From an uncultured beta proteobacterium (GTDB lineage: Bacteria > Pseudomonadota > Gammaproteobacteria > Burkholderiales > Burkholderiaceae_C), in the NCBI GenBank assembly GCA_903834645.1, contig CAILKA010000032.1:1-5125 (forward strand): a DNA stretch of 5,125 nt, written 5' to 3'. Of the stretch, positions 1 to 5,125 are shown one piece after another. The notes below the pieces were generated by a model. That model was not told the origin of the DNA. It made no database searches and saw only the letters and a program-made list of their open reading frames with translations. Position 1 is the first letter of the stretch. Each line of letters opens with the position of its first letter. The translations under genes were made by a program, and so were the position numbers.

Positions 1-309
1 GAGCACCTGGCTGGTGGCGCTGGGCTGCACGAAGCGGGTTGTCTCGCCTGCGCCGATGGCGAAGTGCTTCCAGTTGATGATCGTGCCGTCACTCGTCGTG
101 ACGGTGAGGGTGCTTCCCTGCTGGCGCAGCGCAGCCTGCCCGTGCACCACCTTTGCGCCACTGGGGTTGGGGCGCACAGGCGTGGTGGCCACGAGCGTGA
201 CCACAGCCAGCGCCAGCGCGGTGAGCCTCAGATCGAAGGGGCGTGAGAGGGCCTGCCGCACATCAGGCGGCTTGAGGCGGGAGCGCGACGGCGAGCAGAC
301 ACCTTGCAT
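1..309 (-). CDS. TpsA-type exoprotein (filamentous haemagglutinin N-terminal domain), 3' part cut off by window edge
   Basis: This is the first 103 codons of a secreted two-partner-secretion (TPS) exoprotein; the reading frame is still open at the window edge. The start is the ATG at 309-307, the first ATG after an in-frame TGA at 402-400. A TGAGG ribosome-binding site (323-319) lies 9 nt upstream. The N-terminus is basic (R9, R11, K13, R18, R23, R28) and is followed by a hydrophobic stretch at about residues 29-43 (LTALALAVVTLVATT), which reads as a Sec signal peptide. From about residue 48 the sequence matches the TPS/haemagglutination domain: VVHGQAALRQ (54-63), then INWKHFAIGAGETTRFVQPS (78-97), the family's 'INW..F.IG.GE...F.QPS' signature. 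In this family the domain is recognised by the periplasmic POTRA domains of the partner TpsB, and the rest folds as a beta-helix outside the cell. It follows tpsB on the same strand. Whether the product is an adhesin, haemolysin or toxin cannot be judged because the body is missing. GTG at 261-259 is a less likely alternative start. Confidence 0.93.
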   Translation of the reverse strand, partial: MQGVCSPSRSRLKPPDVRQALSRPFDLRLTALALAVVTLVATTPVRPNPSGAKVVHGQAALRQQGSTLTVTTSDGTIINWKHFAIGAGETTRFVQPSATSQVL

Positions 310-318
310 CGTCGTGAG

Positions 319-323
319 CCTCA
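319..323 (-). promoter_or_regulatory. Ribosome-binding site of tpsA
   Basis: TGAGG on the minus strand, 9 nt upstream of the ATG at 309. It supports that start for the partial TpsA gene, since the other possible start (GTG at 261) has no comparable site. Confidence 0.6.
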
Positions 324-368
324 GTCGGCCCCGCCTGGCTCGAACTTGCCTGGCAAGGGTCAGATGGA

Positions 369-388
369 CGGGCGCGGCCGTGCGCCCG
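369..388. repeat. Perfect 7-bp inverted repeat in the tpsB-tpsA spacer
   Basis: CGGGCGC (369-375) and GCGCCCG (382-388) are exact reverse complements separated by 6 nt, so an RNA copy of either strand could form a GC-only hairpin. It lies about 60 nt upstream of the tpsA start, inside the 205-bp spacer of the presumed tpsBA transcript. No T-run follows on either strand, so it is not a canonical intrinsic terminator. It could be an attenuator or a processing/stability element that sets the TpsB:TpsA ratio, or it may be chance in GC-rich DNA. Confidence 0.45.
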
Positions 389-440
389 CAAACCCAGGGT
401 CACCCGAGTTTTCTCGTGATTGCCCACGAACTCAACACCC

Positions 441-456
441 GGAATGCGGGGATTCC
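441..456. repeat. Perfect 5-bp inverted repeat in the tpsB-tpsA spacer
   Basis: GGAAT (441-445) and ATTCC (452-456) are exact reverse complements with a 6-nt loop. It is the second hairpin in the gap between the tpsB stop and the tpsA start. It is short and weak alone and not followed by a T-run. It is listed because, with the 369-388 repeat, it is the only structure seen in an otherwise gene-free stretch (310-514). Confidence 0.3.
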
Positions 457-514
457 ACCCATACGAGCGCAGCGCATCGGGCGCGCGCGCACCAAGTCGG
501 GTCGGGGCGGTCTC

Positions 515-2245
515 TCAGAGTGGGTAATCGGCACCTGCGTGCACGAATCCGGTGCGCGTCGGGGCAACTCCATCAGCCTTCAATGCCACGCCCACGTCGA
601 CCCGGAGCGAGAAGCCGCGAGCCTTGAACACCCGTGCCCCGATGCCGGCACCCGCCAGTGTGGCGCCCGTCGTCTCGCCCGGCAACGCCTGGATGCGGCG
701 CACGTGACCGGCGTCGGCGAAGACGAGCCCCGAGATCTCCAGGGGCGAGCCTTCGCTCCATGCACGCGGCGGGGTCTGCCACTCGACGGACAGCCGCTGG
801 CCCATGTCGCCCGTGACGAGACGACCATCGAAGCCGCGCACCGAGCCCTCACCTCCGATGCCGAACTGCTCGGCCGGAATGAGGGCATCCCTCGTCCATT
901 GGCCGCTCCAGTAGACAGCGGCCGTGCCCGCTTCCCAGGCTCGGGTGGCCGATGCCGTCGCACGCACGATGGCGTAATGAGGGTTGGCGCCCGCACGCAG
1001 CCCGGGACTTGCAAACACCGATGGCGCGCTGCGGCCGCTTGCCGGGAGGTTGCGCAAAGCGACAACCTGCCCGTTGAGGACAGCGGCGTCCCCCCGCCAG
1101 GCGGCGGCCAGACCAAGCTGCAACGGGCGCAGCTCGATGTCGGGTACGAGGCTCGGGCCTCCCGAGGCGATGGTGACGCTGCTTTGCACGAGCTTGGACT
1201 CCCAGCCCGCCCACACGCGCGGCTCCACCGTGCCCCATCGGTGCAGCAGCCGCACGAGCCGCAGCGACAGGTTCCGGCCGCTGCTCGAGAGCAGATACTC
1301 GCCCGCCACCGTGCTCACGCTGCCGGAATCCACGCTCGAGTACACCGCTGACGCCTCGAGCATCAGCCCGCTGGAATACAGCGGCACGCGTGCAGACACC
1401 GATGCGATGCGCACCTCCTCGACGAACTCGGGCGAGGTCTGGAACTGCGCGGTGGCGACGATGTCGCGGTCGAGCAGATTCATGTGCTGAACGGCCAGAG
1501 CCAGTCTCGTGCGGCCAGTGCCGGGCGTACCGGTGTTGTCCACTGACAGCTGGCCGATGAGCGGCGGACGGTCGGCCACTCGCAGCACGGCTGTGAGCTG
1601 ACCGTCCGGATCGGTGCGCATGGTCACCTGCATCTGGCGCCCAGGATTTTCGTTGGCCAGGCGCAGCTGCCGGGACAGGGCGAAGTCCGACGGCGTGCGG
1701 CCCTCCACGAGTCCGGGCACGGCGCGCCTCAGGTTTCCGGACGAGCGCTGCTGCACGCCGGCGGTCTCCACGCGGGTCAGGGTCAGCTCCCGGACCTTCA
1801 GCCGCACCACGCCCTGCACCAGCGCCTGCTCCGGCACGGTGACCTCGACGGACAGGATGCCCGCGCGCTCGTAGGCGGCTCGCACAGCCTCGACAGCTCC
1901 CTCGATATCGGCAACGCCACGCTGCTCGCCCGTGAATCGGTCCAGCAAGGCGACGAGCTCCTGTGCGGGCACGAGCTGCGCACCGTCAATGGAGAAACGC
2001 GAGATGGCAAACCGTGGTGCAGCCGATACAGGGGCGGGCATGGCCGACACCGCCTGCAGAGCGTGCCAGGCGGAGGCCGTGACGAGGCTGCCTGGGCTGG
2101 CGTGCGCAGCCGGCACCGCTGAGGCGGCCAGCGCTGCGCCGGCCAAGGCTTTGCAAATGCCCGGCATCCGTACCCGCGCCCGGGGCAGGCAGCTGGCCTG
2201 CGCACACCTGGGCCGGGCAAGGCTGGGATCGGTAGTCGTCTGCAT
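515..2245 (-). CDS. TpsB outer-membrane transporter, ShlB/FhaC/HecB family
   Basis: A 576-aa Omp85-superfamily pore that secretes its TpsA partner across the outer membrane. The size is typical of the family. A basic n-region of about 30 residues precedes a hydrophobic segment, with likely signal-peptidase cleavage after AHA (47-49). POTRA 1 spans about 78-153 (FAISRFSIDG to VRLKVRE) and POTRA 2 about 154-228. The rest (about 229-576) is the predicted 16-strand barrel, opening with LIGQLSVDNTGTPGTGRTRL. The L6-loop motif VRGF (469-472, within GGEGSVRGF) and the partner Asp in FADAG (D511) are both present; in FhaC the equivalent Arg and Asp interact inside the barrel. The ATG at 2245 has a strong purine-rich RBS. 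M27 (ATG at 2167) would leave a classical 23-residue signal peptide but lacks a clear RBS. The C-terminus is YPL rather than the usual terminal aromatic residue. tpsA lies 205 bp downstream on the same strand, consistent with an operon; the cyclase gene diverges 61 bp upstream. Confidence 0.97.
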   Translation of the reverse strand: MQTTTDPSLARPRCAQASCLPRARVRMPGICKALAGAALAASAVPAAHASPGSLVTASAWHALQAVSAMPAPVSAAPRFAISRFSIDGAQLVPAQELVALLDRFTGEQRGVADIEGAVEAVRAAYERAGILSVEVTVPEQALVQGVVRLKVRELTLTRVETAGVQQRSSGNLRRAVPGLVEGRTPSDFALSRQLRLANENPGRQMQVTMRTDPDGQLTAVLRVADRPPLIGQLSVDNTGTPGTGRTRLALAVQHMNLLDRDIVATAQFQTSPEFVEEVRIASVSARVPLYSSGLMLEASAVYSSVDSGSVSTVAGEYLLSSSGRNLSLRLVRLLHRWGTVEPRVWAGWESKLVQSSVTIASGGPSLVPDIELRPLQLGLAAAWRGDAAVLNGQVVALRNLPASGRSAPSVFASPGLRAGANPHYAIVRATASATRAWEAGTAAVYWSGQWTRDALIPAEQFGIGGEGSVRGFDGRLVTGDMGQRLSVEWQTPPRAWSEGSPLEISGLVFADAGHVRRIQALPGETTGATLAGAGIGARVFKARGFSLRVDVGVALKADGVAPTRTGFVHAGADYPL

Positions 2246-2306
2246 CGGCTCCCCCCTGGTTGGCCCCCGGATTCCCGCGCGGGCCGACTCCCGGCATTAT
2301 CCGGTG
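2246..2306. promoter_or_regulatory. Compact divergent promoter region between tpsB and the CHASE2 cyclase
   Basis: Only 61 bp separate the two divergent start codons, so promoters for both directions must lie here or reach into the coding sequences. On the minus strand GATAAT (2300-2295) matches the sigma-70 -10 consensus at 5 of 6 positions and would give tpsB a leader of roughly 40 nt. No convincing -35 is seen at 17-18 bp. On the plus strand the overlapping CATTAT (2294-2299, 4 of 6) lies so close to the cyclase ATG that a transcript from it would be nearly leaderless; no good RBS precedes that ATG. A perfect 10-bp palindrome, CCCGCGCGGG (2274-2283), sits near the middle and could be an operator, although such palindromes arise by chance in GC-rich DNA. 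Promoter assignment is inference. Confidence 0.4.
2249..2257 (-). promoter_or_regulatory. Ribosome-binding site of tpsB
   Basis: AGGGGGGAG on the minus strand, ending 3 nt before the ATG at 2245, so its AGG core sits at normal spacing. It favours the upstream start over M27 (ATG at 2167), which lacks such a site. Confidence 0.6.
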
Positions 2307-4556
2307 ATGCGGTTTCCCTGGGGCCTCTTCTCAACCCCGCGCAGCCGGGCCACGACCGCCTGTGCGGCGCTGACGCTGGCCGTCACGCTTGCGCTCGTGC
2401 CGGCCGCCCTGGTGCCCGAGCGCGCCCCGGAGCTGTTGCAGCGGCTGGACCTGTGGCTCTACGACCGCCTCGTGCAGACAAGCATCGCGCCCAGCCCGCG
2501 ACCCGCCGTGACGATCGTCGCGATCGACGAGCCCAGCCTGGCACGCATCGGCCAGTGGCCCTGGCCACGCGATCGCATGGCCGAGCTCGTGGCCAGGCTT
2601 TTCGACACCTATGGCGTGCAGGTGCTGGCGCTGGACACCGTGTTCGCAGAGCCGGATCGCAGCGATGCCGCCGCCATCCGCGCGGCGATCGGACGCGCGC
2701 CACCCGCAGCTGACCCCGCACTGCGCCGCGAGGTGGAGTCCGCGCTCGCGGGCCTGGACCGCGATGCCATCTTCGCGCAGGCACTGCAGGGGCGTCCCGT
2801 CGTGCTGGGCTACTACTTCACACGCACGGGCGGGCCCGGCACCGGAGCGCTGCCCGAGCCGGGCTGGCTCCCGCGCGCAGTGGCCGGAGAGCTGGGCATA
2901 CGCGCGCCTGAATTCGCCGGCTACGGTGCGAACCTGCCTGCCTTGATGCGGGCGGCGGGCGCCGCGGGCCACTTCACGCGCGACGAGGACGTGGACAAGG
3001 TGACCCGACGCCTGCCGATGCTCGTGGCCCACGGTGACTCCGTCTACACCTCCCTGGCGTTGGAGGTGCTGTTGCAGGTGGCAGGCAACGTGCCCATCGG
3101 CGTGCCCCCAGCCGGCCCCGGTGAGCCCGCCACCGCGCTGCAGATCGGCGAGCGGCTTGTGCTGCCGATCGATCCGGCCTCGCGAGTCCTCGTGCCCTTC
3201 TACGGCCCCCCCGGCACGATCGACACCCTGTCGGCGGCCGACGTACTCGAAGGCCGGGCTGACCCCGCACGCCTGCGCGGCCGCATCGTCGTCTTCGGCC
3301 CCACCGCCCCGGGTCTGCGAGACAGCGTCCCCACGCCCCTGGGCGGCGACCGTGTTTTTCCCGGGGTGGAGGTCCACGCCTCGGTGATCCAGGGTGCGCT
3401 CGACGGGCGACTGCCGAGCCAGCCCTGGTTCACCAACGCGGCCGTGCTCGGCCTGCTCGGTGGAGTGGCTCTCGTGATGCTGGTGGCTGCGCGCGGGCTG
3501 CGGCTGCGCAGCTTCGCGCTCACCACCGGTGTGCTCGCACTGTCGCTCCTGGCCGCAGGCTGGCTGCTGTGGTCGCGCGAGCGCTGGGTGCTGCCGCTGG
3601 CGCTGCCGCTGGTGCAGCTGGCCGCGCTGTTCGTGGGGCTGAACCTGCTGGCCTACCTCTTCGAGACACGAGGCCGGCGTGCCCTGGGCAGGCTCTTCGG
3701 CCAGTACGTGCCGCCCGAGCTCGTCGAGGAGATGAATGCCGACCCGGCGCGCTACTCGATGTCCGGGCACAGCGCGGAGCTCAGCGTCATGTTTGCCGAC
3801 GTACGCGGCTTCACGACGCTGTCGGAGCAGATGCAGCCGCAGGCCCTGGGCGAGCTGATGAACACGCTGCTGACAGAGCTTTCGCGCGTGATCCGCGCCG
3901 ATCACCGCGGCACGATCGACAAGTACATCGGCGACTGCGTGATGGCCTTCTGGGGAGCGCCCGTACCCCGCCCTGACCACGCAGCGGCCGCCGTGGCAGC
4001 GGCGCTGGACATGCAGCGCGCGCTGGTGGCGCTCATCCCTGGGCTCACGCTGCCCGGCGGCGCACAGCTCGCGGTGGGCATCGGCGTGAATACGGGGCCG
4101 GCCGTGGTCGGCAACATGGGCTCGGCCTACCGCATGGCCTACACGGTGCTCGGTGACACGGTGAACACCGCCTCGCGCCTGGAGGGGCTGACCAAAGCCT
4201 ACGGCGCGGGCATCGTGGCCGGCGAGTCGGTGCGGCAGGCCGCCGGCGCAGACTTTCTCTGGCGCGAGCTCGACCGCGTGCGCGTCAAGGGACGCGAGAC
4301 GCCGCTTTCCATCCACGAGCCGGTCGCGCGGGCGCAGGAGGCAAGCCCCGCGCAACGCGAGCGCGCGCAGCGCCATGAGGCCGCACTCGCAGCCTGGCGC
4401 GAGAGCCGCTTCGACGAGTCGCTGCAGGCCTGGCAAGCCTTGCACGAGGAGGAGCCGTGCCTGCTCTACGCGCTGTGGATCGAGCGCGCGCAGCGGCTGC
4501 GCGACGAGCCCCCCGGCTCCGGCTGGGACGGGGTCTACACCTTCGAGACCAAGTAG
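2307..4556 (+). CDS. Membrane-bound CHASE2-domain adenylate cyclase (class III, IIIb-type)
   Basis: A 749-aa enzyme predicted to make cAMP from ATP in response to an extracytoplasmic signal. TM1 is at about 17-36. The CHASE2 sensor follows (about 40-370), starting with LDLWLYDRL and including VTIVAIDEPSLARIGQWPWP (68-87) and a core that ends near FPGVEVHASVIQ. Three further TM segments lie at about 376-396, 403-421 and 428-452. A transducer-type linker (FGQYVPPELVEEM, 464-476) leads into the cyclase domain (about 487-672). Metal-binding Asp are D498 (FADVRGFT) and D543 (IGDCVMAFWG); base-selecting residues are K539 and T613 (YTVLGD); transition-state residues are N620 and R624 (NTASR). K plus T is the adenylate-specific IIIb pattern, so an active homodimer is expected. 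A tail of about 75 residues has one TPR-like helical pair and ends in GWDGVYTFETK, a C-terminus common in this subfamily. The ATG at 2307 fits TM1 directly; GTG at 2304 is possible. The frame stays open upstream to 1932, but only antisense to tpsB. The ligand is unknown. Confidence 0.96.
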   Translation: MRFPWGLFSTPRSRATTACAALTLAVTLALVPAALVPERAPELLQRLDLWLYDRLVQTSIAPSPRPAVTIVAIDEPSLARIGQWPWPRDRMAELVARLFDTYGVQVLALDTVFAEPDRSDAAAIRAAIGRAPPAADPALRREVESALAGLDRDAIFAQALQGRPVVLGYYFTRTGGPGTGALPEPGWLPRAVAGELGIRAPEFAGYGANLPALMRAAGAAGHFTRDEDVDKVTRRLPMLVAHGDSVYTSLALEVLLQVAGNVPIGVPPAGPGEPATALQIGERLVLPIDPASRVLVPFYGPPGTIDTLSAADVLEGRADPARLRGRIVVFGPTAPGLRDSVPTPLGGDRVFPGVEVHASVIQGALDGRLPSQPWFTNAAVLGLLGGVALVMLVAARGLRLRSFALTTGVLALSLLAAGWLLWSRERWVLPLALPLVQLAALFVGLNLLAYLFETRGRRALGRLFGQYVPPELVEEMNADPARYSMSGHSAELSVMFADVRGFTTLSEQMQPQALGELMNTLLTELSRVIRADHRGTIDKYIGDCVMAFWGAPVPRPDHAAAAVAAALDMQRALVALIPGLTLPGGAQLAVGIGVNTGPAVVGNMGSAYRMAYTVLGDTVNTASRLEGLTKAYGAGIVAGESVRQAAGADFLWRELDRVRVKGRETPLSIHEPVARAQEASPAQRERAQRHEAALAAWRESRFDESLQAWQALHEEEPCLLYALWIERAQRLRDEPPGSGWDGVYTFETK

Positions 4557-4578
4557 CGGCCTGGCTTCGGCCCGCCGC
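4556..4578. terminator. Candidate bidirectional hairpin between convergent genes
   Basis: GCGGC (4556-4560) pairs with GCCGC (4574-4578), and inside it GGC-TTCG-GCC (4563-4572) forms a second short stem capped by a TTCG tetraloop, with a small asymmetric internal loop between. It begins at the last base of the cyclase stop codon and fills nearly all of the 23-bp gap before the ABC gene's stop codon (4580-4582, minus strand). No T-run follows on either strand, so it is at best a non-canonical terminator or a 3'-end stability structure. Confidence 0.35.
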
Positions 4579-4579
4579 C

Positions 4580-5125
4580 TCAGGAGGCTGCGCCGCTTTG
4601 CTGCAGCCGCCACATGCGCGCGTACTGCCCCTCCCGCGCGAGCAACTCGGCATGCGTGCCCCGCTCGACCACACGCCCCTGCTCGAGCACGACGATCTCG
4701 TGCGCATCCACGACCGTGCTCAGCCGGTGCGCGATCACGAGCGCGGTCTTGCCGCGCGCGGCGCTCTGCAGCTCCGCCTGGATGGCGCGTTCGTTGGCCG
4801 AATCGAGCGCCGAGGTGGCCTCGTCGAAGATGAGCACCGGCGGGTCCTTGAGCAACGTGCGCGCGATCGCCACGCGCTGCTTCTCCCCGCCCGAGAGCTT
4901 CAGGCCCCGCTCGCCCACGCGCGTGGCGTAGCCCGCAGGCGTGCCCGCGATGAAGTCGTGGATATGCGCGGCGCGCGCCGCGCTCTCGATCTCCTCCTGC
5001 GAGGCGCCGGTGCGGCCGTAGGCGATGTTGTAGGCCACCGTGTCGTTGAAGAGCACGGTGTCCTGGGGCACGATGCCGATGGCCCCGCGCAGGCTCGATT
5101 GCGTCACCTGCCGCAGATCCTGACC
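4580..5125 (-). CDS. ABC exporter, C-terminal ATPase domain, Atm1/HMT1 (ABCB7) type; 5' part cut off by window edge
   Basis: The last 181 residues of an ABC transporter, reading in from beyond the right edge. They cover most of the nucleotide-binding domain after Walker A. Fragment residue positions: Q-loop Q21 in VPQDTVLFNDT (19-29), signature LSGGE (77-81), Walker B and catalytic Glu in VLIFDE (97-102, E102), D-loop SALD (105-108), and switch His in IAHRLS (H133). All expected catalytic elements in this part are intact. The run VTQSSLRGAIGIVPQDTVLF, together with NIAYGR, is characteristic of the Atm1/ABCB7/HMT1 group. Members are homodimeric inner-membrane half-transporters (TM domain plus ATPase) that export glutathione-linked compounds or metal conjugates. 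A lipid-A/MsbA-type exporter is the main alternative, and the missing TM domain would decide. The GTG at 5107-5105 is internal, not a start, because homology continues upstream of it. The gene converges on the cyclase with a 23-bp gap and is probably an independent unit. Confidence 0.96.
   Translation of the reverse strand, partial: GQDLRQVTQSSLRGAIGIVPQDTVLFNDTVAYNIAYGRTGASQEEIESAARAAHIHDFIAGTPAGYATRVGERGLKLSGGEKQRVAIARTLLKDPPVLIFDEATSALDSANERAIQAELQSAARGKTALVIAHRLSTVVDAHEIVVLEQGRVVERGTHAELLAREGQYARMWRLQQSGAAS

Noticed and set aside
400..477. 25-codon minus-strand ORF in the tpsB-tpsA spacer (ATG at 477, TGA at 400)
   Set aside because: No clear ribosome-binding site and no recognisable sequence. 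It is short enough to be chance, although translation of a leader peptide there cannot be excluded.
481..490. Alternating GC run (GCGCGCGCGC)
   Set aside because: Could in principle adopt Z-DNA, but such a 10-bp run is unremarkable at this base composition and has no supporting context.
14..1351. Long plus-strand open frame (445 codons) opposite tpsB and tpsA
   Set aside because: It lies antisense to two recognisable genes, its translation is low-complexity Arg/Ala-rich with no recognisable domain, and such frames are expected in high-GC coding DNA.
1932..2306. 125-codon N-terminal extension of the cyclase frame
   Set aside because: This part runs antisense through the tpsB signal peptide and POTRA region. 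TM1 begins shortly after the ATG at 2307, as expected for a CHASE2 cyclase.
2331..4613. Long minus-strand open frame (760 codons) opposite the cyclase gene
   Set aside because: It is an antisense shadow of a gene with all its catalytic motifs. Its translation (His/Gln/Arg-rich) resembles no family and it overlaps the end of the ABC gene.
5105..5107. GTG as the start codon of the ABC gene
   Set aside because: The frame and the family homology (GQDLRQ before VTQSSLRG) continue to the window edge, so this valine is internal and the gene is truncated by the window.
1..5125. A wholly new defence, mobile-element or RNA-based system
   Set aside because: No CRISPR repeats, integrase, transposase, toxin-antitoxin pair, tRNA or attachment site is visible. 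All four genes belong to known families, so only their arrangement is notable.

Overview
The window looks like chromosomal DNA from a high-GC Gram-negative proteobacterium. By eye it is well over 60% G+C, with strong G/C bias at third codon positions. A betaproteobacterium of the Burkholderiales type fits best, judging from the style of the CHASE2 cyclase and of the Atm1-type ABC protein, but that placement is inference. An outer membrane is implied by the two-partner secretion (TPS) genes. The DNA is densely coding, with no tRNA, rRNA, insertion sequence, CRISPR array or long repeat visible.

Layout, left to right. (1) Positions 309 to 1 on the minus strand hold the start of a filamentous-haemagglutinin-type TpsA exoprotein: signal peptide, then the beginning of the TPS secretion domain. 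The rest lies off the left edge. (2) A 205-bp spacer (310-514) has no convincing gene but contains two perfect short inverted repeats. (3) Positions 2245 to 515 on the minus strand hold a complete TpsB outer-membrane transporter (ShlB/FhaC/HecB family, 576 aa). It lies immediately upstream of tpsA, so the two read as a tpsB-tpsA unit. (4) A 61-bp gap (2246-2306) separates tpsB from a divergent gene. (5) Positions 2307 to 4556 on the plus strand hold a complete membrane-bound CHASE2-domain class III (IIIb-type) adenylate cyclase of 749 aa with all six canonical catalytic residues. (6) A 23-bp convergent gap (4557-4579) contains a hairpin capped by TTCG. (7) Positions 5125 to 4580 on the minus strand hold the C-terminal nucleotide-binding half of an ABC exporter of the Atm1/HMT1 (ABCB7) type, whose N-terminus lies off the right edge.

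Working together: TpsB would export and thread TpsA through the outer membrane, producing a large surface or secreted beta-helical protein, possibly an adhesin. The divergent cyclase has a predicted periplasmic CHASE2 sensor and a cytoplasmic cAMP-producing domain. Its sharing of a 61-bp promoter region with the secretion genes suggests, but does not prove, a link between envelope sensing, cAMP and surface-protein export. The ABC exporter appears to be a separate transcription unit. I see no clearly undescribed system. The divergent cyclase/TPS arrangement and its compact control region are the most interesting points.
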